Source of the DNA: CAYVTZ01 sp964454685 | GTDB taxonomy: Bacteria; Bacillota; Clostridia; Christensenellales; Christensenellaceae | Direction: 5' to 3' | Length of the DNA stretch: 64,000 nucleotides | Assembly: GCA_964454685.1 (NCBI GenBank) | Contig: CAYVTZ010000001.1 | Coordinates: 62,001-126,000 of the forward strand | Shown: positions 42,092 to 51,059 of the stretch, one piece after another | How positions within the stretch are numbered: the first letter of the stretch is position 1 | Layout: each line of letters begins with the position of its first letter | Program-made: the position numbers and the translations under genes | Notes under the pieces: model-generated | What the model was told of the DNA's origin: nothing | Database searches by the model: none | What the model saw: only the letters and a program-made list of their open reading frames with translations

Positions 42092-42406
42092 ATGAACATG
42101 CTATTACCCGCATGCCCCGTGGAAACCACGCTCCTGCTCATTGGCGACAAATGGAAGGTTCTCATTCTAAGAGATTTGATGCACGGAACCAAACGCTTTG
42201 GCGAGTTGAAAAAGTCCATCGGGCAGGTCTCGCAAAAGGTTTTAACCGCTCAACTGCGCGATATGGAAGCCAAAGGTCTGCTCACCCGCAAGGTCTATGC
42301 CGAAGTGCCACCCAAAGTAGAATATACGCTGACCGAAACCGGATATAGTCTCCAGCCGGTTTTGGATGCCATGTGCGCATGGGGAGCAACATATCAAGCA
42401 CAATAG
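42092..42406 (+). CDS. HxlR-family winged-helix regulator
   Basis: 104-residue MarR-related regulator. The N-terminal Cys near residue 9 in LPACPVETTL is the position used for redox or electrophile sensing in this family. The winged helix reads LLIGDKWKVLILRDLMHG, FGELKKSIGQVSQKVLTAQL and KVEYTLTETGYSL. ATG 42092 follows AAAGGCAAAA. It is divergent from the NAD(P)-binding oxidoreductase, with a shared 145-bp control region (41947-42091), so it probably regulates that gene and itself. Confidence 0.9.
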   Translation: MNMLLPACPVETTLLLIGDKWKVLILRDLMHGTKRFGELKKSIGQVSQKVLTAQLRDMEAKGLLTRKVYAEVPPKVEYTLTETGYSLQPVLDAMCAWGATYQAQ

Positions 42407-42487
42407 CATCCGCCAAAAAATTCCGCTGCGGGCCACCTGCTTTGTGATACGTGAATGTCAGGGAACATAGTTATGTTCAACCTGCCG

Positions 42488-43102
42488 CTACCCTCGAAAA
42501 AAAACCTTGCGCGACTGAAGGAATATCAGCAGCAGTGCCAACGGTGCCACCAGCGCCTGCATGATCGCCATGCCCATATCGTAAAGCACCACAGGATCAT
42601 CCAGTTCGCGCGTCGTAATCCTGTGGTAAATCAGCCATCCGGACAAAAAGGCGCTGCACAAAAAGCCGATCCACGCGATGTTTTTAGTCGCCGCCTTGCT
42701 TTGCGCATTCCATTGGCAGATCAATGCAATCAACGCCGCCACCAACGCCATGCTCGGAATAAACTCCGCAGCATATAGCATTCCCTGATAAAATCCCAGT
42801 ACGGAAAGATTATGCAGATTCGCAAAAAGCTGACTGGCAAAATGATAGCATAGCAAAATCGCGCCCCACACAAACACACGAAACCAAACGCTCGAGCGCA
42901 TCAAAACGGTTGCCGCCATCCCCGCGATGCAGGCGATCGCAAGCCCGCCATACGCATATAGGCTGTACACCATCCGATCCGGCGTCACAGGCTCTCCCGC
43001 CGTTGCCTCACCCACGTATAGCCCGAACAGCACAAAATATGCCGCACAAATCACCAACAAAACAGCCGCTCCCGCTACGGTAACCTTCACTTGTCGTTCC
43101 AT
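42488..43102 (-). CDS. Integral membrane protein, six transmembrane segments
   Basis: 204-residue hydrophobic protein with about six predicted membrane spans: near residues 10-27, 50-68, 76-94, 108-130, 140-160 and 175-196. I do not recognise a family with certainty; no transporter signature, catalytic motif or repeat is evident. ATG 43102 follows GAGAGGAGAAACG; an earlier in-frame start at 43150 lacks a site. It lies downstream of the terminator at 43152, so it probably has its own promoter. Confidence 0.75.
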   Translation of the reverse strand: MERQVKVTVAGAAVLLVICAAYFVLFGLYVGEATAGEPVTPDRMVYSLYAYGGLAIACIAGMAATVLMRSSVWFRVFVWGAILLCYHFASQLFANLHNLSVLGFYQGMLYAAEFIPSMALVAALIALICQWNAQSKAATKNIAWIGFLCSAFLSGWLIYHRITTRELDDPVVLYDMGMAIMQALVAPLALLLIFLQSRKVFFRG

Positions 43103-43151
43103 CGTTTCTCCTCTCACACCTGTCGGTGCGCCGATTGATCGTTTCGTCATC

Positions 43152-43179
43152 CGAAAAAACGCCTGACGGCGTTTTTTCG
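43152..43179. terminator. Perfect bidirectional hairpin terminator
   Basis: 12-bp perfect stem CGAAAAAACGCC/GGCGTTTTTTCG with a TGAC loop. The A/T-rich stem bases act as the U-tract in either direction. It ends the ABC-UroD-SGNH operon. Confidence 0.88.
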
Positions 43180-43271
43180 ATTTGGATGGATGAGCCGTAT
43201 CGCGCGCAATGCGCGTCGCTCAAACCTTTCAGACGCGACAGATCAGGCAGAATTGCTTGATCTTCCGTGTC

Positions 43272-44087
43272 TTATTCTTGTTCCAGAAGCTTTTTCATCT
43301 CCGCAAAGATGCAGCTCGCCAACAGGCGCTGACCACGCGGGTTTAAGTGCAATCCATCCTCGATGGTCAAGTCTGCCGGATGGTATGCAGCATAAACCTC
43401 GCGCATGTCAACCAGTATCGCGTTTTGCTCCCGCGCAGTTCGCGCAATCATCGCGTCATATTCCCGCCGCACTTCTTCCTTGTACAGAATTTTCCATCCC
43501 GGCAGCGCTGCATTCATTTTTTCCATGCTGAAGGGCGGCAATGTCGTCAGAATCACATGGCATCCCCGCGCCTCCAAGGTCTGCAACAGGCATTGCAAGT
43601 CTCGTTTAAAATGCGCCTGCGGCGTATGTACATAGCCATATTCATCGTCTGTGATGCGCATATCATTGGTGCCGATCATCATCACCGCAATGTTAGGATC
43701 AAACGTATCTATGCTCGGATAAAAGGCGGTAAACAAATCTGTCACCTTCCAACCGGAAATAGAAAAATCTCCCCAAACAATATTCGTGTACGGACGCAAG
43801 ATCTCCTGCGTGATGCAGCGATGGCTCATGCGATAGCTGGTAATCGAATCTCCCATGTACGCAATACGAAATTGCCTGTCATGGTTCACACTCACCGCGC
43901 CACGTTCCTTTAACACCATCTGCGCGTTTTCACGATTTTGTGTCGCAAATCCTTGCAAAACGTTTTCCAGCTCAGGTAGAGGAATATTATAAATACAAGA
44001 CATTTTCTCTCGATCTTCATCGCATATTCCAATGTCCGTATATGCTTTGTGCAGATTAAAGCTCAAGTTGAACGCATTTTCAAACAT
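43272..44087 (-). CDS. SGNH/GDSL-family hydrolase
   Basis: 271-residue esterase-like hydrolase. Block I is YMGDSITSYRM (catalytic Ser near residue 79), block III MIGTNDMRI near 137, and block V IEDGLHLNPRGQR near 246 with catalytic Asp and His. The first 70 residues form an N-terminal extension. There is no signal peptide, so it acts in the cytoplasm, possibly removing acyl groups from imported sugars (acetyl or feruloyl), which fits its place at the end of a sugar ABC operon. It starts 7 bases after the UroD-like gene with a weak GGGTGAG site, implying coupling. Confidence 0.88.
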   Translation of the reverse strand: MFENAFNLSFNLHKAYTDIGICDEDREKMSCIYNIPLPELENVLQGFATQNRENAQMVLKERGAVSVNHDRQFRIAYMGDSITSYRMSHRCITQEILRPYTNIVWGDFSISGWKVTDLFTAFYPSIDTFDPNIAVMMIGTNDMRITDDEYGYVHTPQAHFKRDLQCLLQTLEARGCHVILTTLPPFSMEKMNAALPGWKILYKEEVRREYDAMIARTAREQNAILVDMREVYAAYHPADLTIEDGLHLNPRGQRLLASCIFAEMKKLLEQE

Positions 44088-44093
44088 TTGTTC

Positions 44094-45422
44094 TCACCCA
44101 ATCCCGATCATCTCTTTCGTCATCTGCACCCATGCCGGAATGCGGTTCAAATCGCCCGCCACGTCATATACATCGCGCACAATGAACTCCACCGGCTGAT
44201 GCTTGGTACAGTCCCAGGTGCGCTGCACATCCGCGCGCGCGCCATCCCAGTCACAGTCTTTTCCGCTGATATACGTCGGATTCGGTTTTCTGCAATAGAC
44301 ATAGTCCTTCCCCAGCGAATCCGCCACCTTCTCAAAATTATTCCAACCCGATACAGAAACAGTCCGCAGCTTGGGAATGGCCTTTTTGATCTGTTCGATG
44401 CGGTCATCCACCGGCTCACAACATCCGTACGTCACCAGTCCAAACTGATTCGCGTATTGCGCCAGATGCGGCAAAAACAGTGTGTCAAACATATCCGGCG
44501 ATACCAGATTGGTCTCCTGCGATTCCACCCATGTCCAACAGTTTTGCGCCACCGGGGCAGCACCGGAATCTGCAGACGGCAGCTCGGACACATAGCCGTA
44601 TCCCGAAGGGCCCGCAAACTGGTTGTCCGTGTTCAGCGCCATCACACCTTCCTCCTGCAACCAGCGCAGAAACCGCATGCGGTCGTCGCTCAAATACGCC
44701 AGCAATTCTTGCAGCGCCTCCGGATAATCGAAGGGCCAAAACATCATGTTCTCATTCCCCACAAGTTTGAATAAATCCATGGTCAATACCGGCGCATTGT
44801 TCCCGCAGAACGGGTTAAATCCCAAATCACCAAAAAAATTGTCATAGTTGCCCACACGCACCGGCAAAATGTCGCCGAATAGTTCCATTAGCGTATCTCG
44901 GAACCCCAGCGTGCGCTCCTTGTCCAAAAAGAATGTGCGCGGTTTCAGTTTTTTTAAATCTTCCGGCGTTGCAATGGGAAAATTAGACATATATCCCATC
45001 GAATCCGCCGCATGATGCTCCACAATGGGCACCCCGTAGTCCGAACGTACCACACGCCACGCAAGCTGAAAATACGGCTCCACCACGATATCGTCGCGTA
45101 CAAACTCCACTTGTTTGATCGTCTGCAAAAATGCTTTTTCCACGTTGCGCAGATATTTGTTTTCGCAAAGCACCTCGGCCTCCGTCAAGAACCCCGATAC
45201 AGAAAGCGTTTCAAATAAAATCATCGGCCTCTCCGGCTTCAGATCACGCAATGCCGTCCACTGCCGTTTTTTGGTCTGCATCTCTTCGTTGGCTGCAATT
45301 TGTGCATACCGCTCTGCCAGCATCCGCAGCCGCTCCCGTTCTGCCTGCGTCGGTATAATTTCAATTTTGCCGACGTCTCCCGCAGACTGTTGATTGGTAT
45401 ACACGCGATATTGCTCTGACAT
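44094..45422 (-). CDS. UroD-superfamily protein (uroporphyrinogen decarboxylase-like), long form
   Basis: 442-residue protein with the UroD/MtaA barrel: LKPERPMILFE near residue 61 replaces the R-x-P-V-D-R-x-P start, PVRVGNYDNFFGDLG is near 185, the SGYGYVSELPSADSG insertion near 270, and GLVTYGCCEPVDDRI near 325, where methyltransferase relatives have H-x-C zinc ligands. Here the text is Y-G-C-C-E, so the canonical His is absent. It is not a heme-pathway enzyme by context: it follows a sugar ABC permease (164 bp) and precedes an SGNH hydrolase. Its reaction is unknown; methyl transfer or a lyase role is conceivable. The start follows GGGAGGACAGG. Confidence 0.82.
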   Translation of the reverse strand: MSEQYRVYTNQQSAGDVGKIEIIPTQAERERLRMLAERYAQIAANEEMQTKKRQWTALRDLKPERPMILFETLSVSGFLTEAEVLCENKYLRNVEKAFLQTIKQVEFVRDDIVVEPYFQLAWRVVRSDYGVPIVEHHAADSMGYMSNFPIATPEDLKKLKPRTFFLDKERTLGFRDTLMELFGDILPVRVGNYDNFFGDLGFNPFCGNNAPVLTMDLFKLVGNENMMFWPFDYPEALQELLAYLSDDRMRFLRWLQEEGVMALNTDNQFAGPSGYGYVSELPSADSGAAPVAQNCWTWVESQETNLVSPDMFDTLFLPHLAQYANQFGLVTYGCCEPVDDRIEQIKKAIPKLRTVSVSGWNNFEKVADSLGKDYVYCRKPNPTYISGKDCDWDGARADVQRTWDCTKHQPVEFIVRDVYDVAGDLNRIPAWVQMTKEMIGIG

Positions 45423-45586
45423 CCTGTCCTCCCGTCCTGATATCGGCTGATGCGCCGTACTTCATTGTAATCCATGAATCGTTCTTCGTTTTACTTCGGC
45501 GGCGCCTCGCTCACGCTGACCCTGCGCCATGCAGCTCCGCACACACCATCCGGCGCGCGCGGAGACATTGTTTTTTCTACACAAAT

Positions 45587-46576
45587 TTATTGTTTTTTGA
45601 GTGCTCCACTGCGAATTACATCGATCAGCACCGCCAAAATCAGCACCGAGCCCGTAACCACCCACTGCACATACAGGTTTACGCTCAAAAGCGTCAGCCC
45701 ATTTGCAATGATCTGCAAAATGATAATACCCAGCAAAGTCCCCCACATAGAGCCTTTACCACCCGCCAGCGATAGTCCGCCCAAAATGATCGCGGAAAGT
45801 GTCGTCATCTCCGTGCCGTCACCGGATTGCGGCTGCGCCGTGCCCACTTGGCAGGCCAACAGGAATCCCGCAAATCCCGCCGTAATAGAACTGAGCATAT
45901 ACGCCACAAATTTGACTTTCTTTGCGTCAATACCCGATAGATAGCTGGCCTTCTCGTTGCCGCCAATCATGTACACCTTGCGCCCGAAGGATGTGTATTT
46001 CAAAACCAGCAGCGCGAACACAAAGAACCCAATCGCAATCAAAACAGACACCGGAATGGTCTCGTTGAGCACACGGCCGCGGCCCATGAAAATCAGCGCC
46101 TGATCGTTAATCATCACCGGCTTGGGAACCACCAGCCACGCAATGCCACGGAAAATCTGCATGGTACCCAGCGTCGTAATGATCGGGTTGATCTTAAAGA
46201 TGGAAATCAGTGTCGCGTTCGCAGCGCCCAGCAGTGCACCAATGCCCAAAGACAAGGGGATCAGCACCCACAGCGGAGCGCCCATTTGCACGCTTGCCGT
46301 TGCGCAGGCAACGCCCGCCACAGCACCTACCGCGTTTTGCGAAATATCCATGCCTCCGGTAATCATCGCAATGGTTGCGCCGGAGGCGCGAATCAGCGTA
46401 ACAGCAGATGCCAACAAAATCAGCATGATGTTGTCAAACGACATAAAATACGGGGACGCAATGCTCAAAATCACGCACAGTACAATAATCGCAATAATCA
46501 AACTGAGATTGTTGCCCATGCTCCCCAATCTATCCTTTAGAGACCTTTTTTGCATGACTGCTTCATTCATATTCAT
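45587..46576 (-). CDS. Ribose-type sugar ABC transporter permease
   Basis: 329-residue RbsC/XylH-like membrane permease with about nine hydrophobic segments. It shows the family cytoplasmic-loop texts GGMDISQNAVGAVAG near residue 72, GIGALLGAANATLISIFKINPIITTLGTMQ-type sequence near 110-140, SGIDAKKVKFVAYMLSSITAGFAGF near 210-235, and ILGGLSLAGGKGSMWGTLLG near 265. It starts inside the ATPase stop (ATGA overlap) with GGAGGAGAATC, so the two are translated together. One permease gene is present; RbsC-type importers use a homodimer. Confidence 0.95.
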   Translation of the reverse strand: MNMNEAVMQKRSLKDRLGSMGNNLSLIIAIIVLCVILSIASPYFMSFDNIMLILLASAVTLIRASGATIAMITGGMDISQNAVGAVAGVACATASVQMGAPLWVLIPLSLGIGALLGAANATLISIFKINPIITTLGTMQIFRGIAWLVVPKPVMINDQALIFMGRGRVLNETIPVSVLIAIGFFVFALLVLKYTSFGRKVYMIGGNEKASYLSGIDAKKVKFVAYMLSSITAGFAGFLLACQVGTAQPQSGDGTEMTTLSAIILGGLSLAGGKGSMWGTLLGIIILQIIANGLTLLSVNLYVQWVVTGSVLILAVLIDVIRSGALKKQ

Positions 46577-48072
46577 GATTCTCCTCCTACCGCAACCTGT
46601 AAAATCTGTTTCTGCGTAAAGTCGCTGCGCATAAACTCTCCTCTGATTTCACCTTCTTTAAAGATCAAAATTCTGTCGGCAATCCCTACGGTTTCCGGCA
46701 GCTCAGAGGATACCATGATAATCGCAATCCCCTTGCGGCACAGCTCTTCCAGCAGCTTGTAGATCTCTACCTTCGCGCCCACGTCAATGCCGCGCGTCGG
46801 CTCATTGACAATCAGCACCTTCGGATCTTCCAGCAGCCATTTTGCGATGACCACCTTCTGCTGATTCCCGCCCGAAAGCGAATCAATCATCACATCCTGC
46901 GTCGGTGTCTTGATGTTCAATTTCCCGATCCAATCCTGAACAATTTTCTTTTCCCGTTTACGGTTGATGATGCCTCCGCTGCTCAACTCATCAATCATTG
47001 TGATGGATGTGTTGTCGCGTACAGAGTGAATCAGCACCAGCCCTTCCTTTTTGCGGTCTGCCGGCACATAAGCAATGCCATGCTTCTTCGCCTGAATCGG
47101 GTTCTTGATGGTAATCTGCTTTCCATCCAAAAACACCTCTCCTGCTGTCATCTCCTGCTTGCCAATCAGGCCTTCCACTGCTTCCGTCCGCCCTGAACCC
47201 AGCAGCCCAAACAATCCCAGAATTTCGCCCGCGCGCACCTGAAAGCTGACATTCTTGGCAAGCGAGCAAGCAAGCCCTTTCACTTCCAGCACCACATCGC
47301 CAATCGTGGTCGCTTCCTTCGGATACATGTCCGAAATCTCGCGTCCCACCATTGCTTCCACCATCTCGTCCTCGTTGGTGTCGCAGGTGTTCATCAATCC
47401 TACACGTCTGCCATCGCGCATCACTTGCACGCGGCTTGTCATCTCCATGACTTCATCCAGTTTATGTGAAATGTATAAGATAGAAACCCCTCTCGAGGCA
47501 AGATCACGGATAAACGTATACAACCGCTTGATCTCGGTTTCCGAAAGCGCGGAAGTCGGTTCATCCATCACCAACACTTTTACATCCTTTGATACCGCGC
47601 GCAGAATTTCAATCATCTGTTTTTCTGCCACAGTTAATTTTCCAACCAAAGTGAACGGATCGTAGGGTAATTCAAATTTTTGCAGCAATTCGCTAGCGCG
47701 ACGCTTAAGTTGTTTATAATCCACTGTTTTCAGCGGGCCCGTCAGGGGCAAATCACCCATAAAAAGGTTTTCAGCAATGGTCATCTCATCCAAATAATTC
47801 AGTTCCTGGTATATAATTGCAATGCCCATATCCATGCGCTCTTTGGGCGTTTTATGCGGGGGCACAAGCTCGCCGTCCAAATAAATCTCGCCGTGGTCGT
47901 TGACCAGCGCACCGGACAGAATTTTCATCAAGGTAGATTTTCCGGCGCCATTTTCGCCGATCACCGCCATGATCTCGCCCGGCTTCACTTCCAGATCAAC
48001 ATTGTCTAGCGCAAGCACACCGGGGAATTGCTTTGTGATACCTTTCATCTGAAGTCTATATTCACTGCCCAT
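46573..48072 (-). CDS. Ribose-type sugar ABC transporter ATP-binding protein
   Basis: 499-residue tandem ATPase. First domain: Walker A GENGAGKS at residues 39-46 and Walker B VMDEPTSALS near 168. Second domain: the usual degenerate GLLGSGRTEAV near 285, signature LSGGNQQKVV near 395, and VNEPTRGIDVGAK near 420 with the Glu retained (unlike the paralog at 1-1377). ATG 48072 follows GGGGAGACATT; a longer in-frame start lies in the intercistronic hairpin. It powers import of the sugar bound by the product of 48192-49325 and overlaps the permease gene by 4 bases. Confidence 0.95.
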   Translation of the reverse strand: MGSEYRLQMKGITKQFPGVLALDNVDLEVKPGEIMAVIGENGAGKSTLMKILSGALVNDHGEIYLDGELVPPHKTPKERMDMGIAIIYQELNYLDEMTIAENLFMGDLPLTGPLKTVDYKQLKRRASELLQKFELPYDPFTLVGKLTVAEKQMIEILRAVSKDVKVLVMDEPTSALSETEIKRLYTFIRDLASRGVSILYISHKLDEVMEMTSRVQVMRDGRRVGLMNTCDTNEDEMVEAMVGREISDMYPKEATTIGDVVLEVKGLACSLAKNVSFQVRAGEILGLFGLLGSGRTEAVEGLIGKQEMTAGEVFLDGKQITIKNPIQAKKHGIAYVPADRKKEGLVLIHSVRDNTSITMIDELSSGGIINRKREKKIVQDWIGKLNIKTPTQDVMIDSLSGGNQQKVVIAKWLLEDPKVLIVNEPTRGIDVGAKVEIYKLLEELCRKGIAIIMVSSELPETVGIADRILIFKEGEIRGEFMRSDFTQKQILQVAVGGES

Positions 48073-48105
48073 AATGTCTCCCCTATCATTTGATTCGTAT
48101 GGTTT

Positions 48106-48145
48106 AAAAGAGTTGCCGCCGCGCCAGTGCAGTGGCAACTCCTTT
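48106..48145 (-). other. Intercistronic hairpin between binding protein and ATPase genes
   Basis: GAGTTGCC (48110-48117) pairs with GGCAACTC (48134-48141); on the minus strand it is followed by TTTTAAACC. A weak terminator or 3' stabiliser after the binding-protein gene would give an excess of binding protein over ATPase. It parallels the 1633-1664 hairpin. Confidence 0.65.
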
Positions 48146-48191
48146 TTGGGCAGCCGCGCGTGTTCCTGCGTCGGCCGCCAACCAATCGTTG

Positions 48192-49325
48192 TTATTTAAT
48201 CGTCCATTTGCCTACATATTCGTCGTAGCCTTTTTCGTAGTCCGCAACCATGTCGCGTGTCACAAATTCATGAACAACCGTCACTTTTTCTTCGGGGTTT
48301 GTGTTTGTTCCGGAAGCAATGTCCATTGCCAGCGGAACGATGTATTCGCCGTATCTCTCCGGATAATATCCAACCGAGCCAACCCAGCCTTCATAACCGC
48401 CCTGGTTTACCTGATCGATGTACTGTTTGGATACGTTGTGCGATGCAAAAATGCAGTCATTTTGTCTGTTCAGCGTTTCAGCCGCTGCCAGCGCGCCTTG
48501 CGAAGTCTCGTCGTTTACCGCAACTACGCCAACGCTCTTTGCATCCGGATGTGCTGTCAGCCAAGCCGTAAACTTGTCTTTGCCCTGTACAGTCGTGTCA
48601 GAGCCGCCGCCGCCAAGGTCAATCCACTCGATTTTGTCCTCTGCGATTTCTACACCGTTTGCTTTCAACCCATCGATCGCGCCGCCCATTCTCTTCTTTA
48701 CTTCGTCGCCGTTTTCAGAGTTGTAGAACAGCACCAGCCAATCCAGCTTGCCGTCTTTATTCGCTTTTACATAGTCTGCAATCGCCTTGCCGCACAGCTC
48801 ACCGGCCATTTGGTTGTTTGCGCCCATAAACCATGCACGGTCGCCGTTTGCGGAAATGTATTCCACATCCACGCCAATGACGCCTTTGCCGCCTTTTTCC
48901 TTCACCACGTCAACCAGGTTGCCGCCAACCTCAGCATTTACGTTGAAGTCCACAATCACGTTTGCACCCTGCATCAGCAGCGTTTCCACCTTCGGGATAA
49001 TCTGCTGCGCATCAAATTCCGATACCGCATACAGCACTTTCACTCCCTTTTCGTTGGCAACATTTTTGATGCTGTTGTTCACATCACTGTGAAACTGGTT
49101 GGATTCCGTACCGGCATTCAGACCGATCACGCATTCCACCGCTTCTGCTGCGGGAGCATCAGACGCGGGAGCTTCACTTGCCGGTGCTTCCGATGCCGGA
49201 GCCTCGGACGCCGGAGCTTCACTTGCCGGTGCCTGACTTGCCGGTGCCTGCGCGGGAGTGCCGCACGCCATCAGCATGAACAGTGCCACCAAAACAACTG
49301 CCACTACTACTGTAATCTTTTTCAT
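48192..49325 (-). CDS. Sugar-binding lipoprotein of an ABC importer
   Basis: 377-residue binding protein. The signal peptide ends in lipobox L-M-A-C with Cys21, followed by a seven-unit PASxA/PAAEA linker (residues 28-62) and a type I periplasmic-binding domain (CVIGLNAGTESNQFHSDVNN near 66; VGVVAVNDETSQGALAAAETL near 255; YIDQVNQGGYEGWVGSVGYYP near 295). The start follows AGGAGGAAATTCA. It is the first gene of an operon continuing with ATPase, permease, UroD-like protein and SGNH hydrolase. Its leader has a promoter, a perfect palindrome, direct repeats and a large hairpin (49401-49661). The ligand is unknown. Confidence 0.93.
   Translation of the reverse strand: MKKITVVVAVVLVALFMLMACGTPAQAPASQAPASEAPASEAPASEAPASEAPASDAPAAEAVECVIGLNAGTESNQFHSDVNNSIKNVANEKGVKVLYAVSEFDAQQIIPKVETLLMQGANVIVDFNVNAEVGGNLVDVVKEKGGKGVIGVDVEYISANGDRAWFMGANNQMAGELCGKAIADYVKANKDGKLDWLVLFYNSENGDEVKKRMGGAIDGLKANGVEIAEDKIEWIDLGGGGSDTTVQGKDKFTAWLTAHPDAKSVGVVAVNDETSQGALAAAETLNRQNDCIFASHNVSKQYIDQVNQGGYEGWVGSVGYYPERYGEYIVPLAMDIASGTNTNPEEKVTVVHEFVTRDMVADYEKGYDEYVGKWTIK
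49140..49244 (-). repeat. Seven tandem 15-bp units encoding a PASEA-type linker
   Basis: Units read PASQA, four PASEA, PASDA and PAAEA. They begin at residue 28 exactly as in the paralogous binding protein (2616-2690), with two more units. Confidence 0.85.
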
Positions 49326-49400
49326 TGAATTTCCTCCTGTTTCGATTTCTATGTTATTACCGCACGCTTACAGCGGCAAACCAAAATCCTGCTGGGCATT

Positions 49401-49471
49401 GTGGCTCGCTTCGCTCCGTCGAATTTTCACTCTCAAAAAACGCAACGAAAATTCCGCCTCATCCGAGCCAC
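49401..49471 (-). promoter_or_regulatory. Long imperfect hairpin in the binding-protein mRNA leader
   Basis: Outer arms GTGGCTCG (49401-49408) and CGAGCCAC (49464-49471), and inner arms GAATTTTC (49421-49428) and GAAAATTC (49447-49454), are perfect; the sequence between them is partly matched. It lies 75-145 bases upstream of the start codon. It may be an mRNA control element or a small dispersed repeat. Confidence 0.55.
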
Positions 49472-49527
49472 TTCTGTATATTGAATTATGTATAAAAGAG
49501 TTCTGCTTCCGAAATTTAGTTCTGGTT

Positions 49528-49539
49528 CATGTTAACATG
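49528..49539. promoter_or_regulatory. Perfect 12-bp palindrome, candidate operator
   Basis: CATGTTAACATG lies 30-41 bases after the predicted transcription start of the second ABC operon, a typical repressor position. Which regulator would bind is unknown; two LacI and one AraC regulators are encoded within 7 kb. Confidence 0.5.
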
Positions 49540-49575
49540 GCATCGATACAAAGTAAACTACTTTTCCTGCTAAAT

Positions 49576-49604
49576 AATATACTTTTCTTGCTCACATTTG
49601 TAAA
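49576..49604 (-). promoter_or_regulatory. Promoter of the second ABC operon
   Basis: Minus-strand TTTACA (49599-49604), 17-base spacer, TATATT (49576-49581). The leader is about 245 bases. The whole 49326-50178 gap (853 bp) has no gene; it holds this promoter, the palindrome, hairpin and direct repeats, and the SDR terminator. Confidence 0.65.
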
Positions 49605-49629
49605 ATCCGCTCAATTTTTGTACAAAAAA

Positions 49630-49661
49630 CGCAAGATTTTATTGCGCAACGCCAAGATTTT
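49630..49661. promoter_or_regulatory. Direct repeats upstream of the -35, AraC-type site
   Basis: CGCAAGATTTT (49630-49640) and CGCCAAGATTTT (49650-49661) have their AAGATTTT cores 21 bp apart (two helical turns) and lie about 60-90 bp upstream of the transcription start. This is the usual arrangement for an AraC-family activator; the AraC protein at 54786 is the nearest candidate. Confidence 0.5.
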
Positions 49662-50132
49662 GTTATTTATCATTTTTTTGTAATATCTATCCTCTCATAC
49701 GTTTTCACTCGTTCCGCTTGAATACGCAGCAACACCTGCCAACTTTCCCGATGTAATCATCCATTCCGGTTTTCAAGCATCACGCCGCTCACGCCAATCC
49801 GATTTCCACTCTCTTCATTCTTGCTACGCGAGCATGGTTGGCGCATGGAAGTTTTGCTCTGCGTTGTGCACTTGTGTCAATCATTGCCTTATTCTAAAGC
49901 TGCAACCTTACACTATGCTGCTATGCCTTCCTCCCTCAGTCTCGCACAAGATATTGTTATATATTCACAAATCGTATCCGTCAAACCCGCTTCTCATCAC
50001 CTATGATAGGTTGTTTTTGCTATTTCTGTCATTATTTCAATATTTTTTTGCTGCTGTGGTTTTGTTTTCTTTGCGCTGCATTTTTCAAAATGCAAACGAT
50101 TCTTGCGCAGCATATAATAGTTTATTTTACTA

Positions 50133-50153
50133 AAACACAAGCCTCGCTTGTGC
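50133..50153 (-). terminator. Terminator of the SDR gene
   Basis: On the minus strand CACAAGC, a 3-base loop, GCTTGTG, then TTTT; 26 bases after the SDR stop. Confidence 0.7.
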
Positions 50154-50178
50154 GCTGTTTTACCCGCATCTTGCATTT

Positions 50179-50973
50179 TTACTCATATTTTGCCGTATCC
50201 CACTCCGCACACGCCAAATATCCCCCGTCCACAATCAACGAGGTGGCCGTAACCCCTGCGGAGTCCTCGCACGAAAAGAAAAGGCAGGACTTCGCAATGT
50301 CATCAGGATAGAGCTGTCGTCCCAGCGGTACGCGCCGCAAACGCTCTTTGTAATGCGCCTCCGGATCCTGCTCCGCATTCAGGTGCTTGCGCAGCATCGG
50401 CGTTTCTGTGATGCCCGGGCAGATACAGTTGCAGCGAATGCCATAGCGCGCATAATCCAACCCAATGGATTTGGAAAGGCTTAACACCGCCCCCTTTGAA
50501 GTTGTATATGCCGGTGTGCAGTCCTGCCCCACAAAGCTGGAGATCGAGCCTATGTTAACCACGTAGCTGTGTTCATGCTCACTGAGATAAGGAAATGCGT
50601 ACTTAAATGCCAGAAAAACGGAGCGTACATTCACATCCATTACCCGGTCCCATTGCGCCACATCGTATTCGTGCAACATTTTTACATCCACAATGCCCGC
50701 ATTGTTGATCAAAATATCAATTCTGCCGTATCTCTGCACTGTCTGCTCAATGGATGCCCGAATGTCCTCCTCCGCAGTCACATCACACACGCAAAAGAAC
50801 GCTTCGCCGCCCGCCTGCACGATTTCCGCAGCAATCCGCTCCCCCTCAGATTTTGTCCTGCCAATCATTGCAACCTTCGCGCCTTCTGCCGCGAACAGTC
50901 TGGCAACGCCTTCGCCAATGCCCTTGTTTGCGCCGCTGACCCATGCAACTTTCCCGTCCAGTTTTCCTGCCAT
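50179..50973 (-). CDS. Short-chain dehydrogenase/reductase
   Basis: 264-residue classical SDR. The cofactor motif is WVSGANKGIGEGVARL near residue 10, then INNAGIVD near 86, catalytic Ser in NIGSISSF near 142, and Y-x3-K in YTTSKGA near 157. The C-terminus VDGGYLACAEWDTAKYE is typical of 3-oxoacyl/gluconate-type SDRs. ATG 50973 has GGAG 8 bases upstream. It is the last gene after two UroD-like genes and a LacI gene on the same strand, ending in a terminator. Substrate likely an alcohol or keto-sugar of the same pathway. Confidence 0.92.
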   Translation of the reverse strand: MAGKLDGKVAWVSGANKGIGEGVARLFAAEGAKVAMIGRTKSEGERIAAEIVQAGGEAFFCVCDVTAEEDIRASIEQTVQRYGRIDILINNAGIVDVKMLHEYDVAQWDRVMDVNVRSVFLAFKYAFPYLSEHEHSYVVNIGSISSFVGQDCTPAYTTSKGAVLSLSKSIGLDYARYGIRCNCICPGITETPMLRKHLNAEQDPEAHYKERLRRVPLGRQLYPDDIAKSCLFFSCEDSAGVTATSLIVDGGYLACAEWDTAKYE

Positions 50974-51059
50974 CTCCACATCTCCTTTCCTGCCGGCGCA
51001 TCTCCGAATCTCGCTGACTTTCTAGTTCGCTTTATGCCGGAAATGCGCCTCACGTCATA

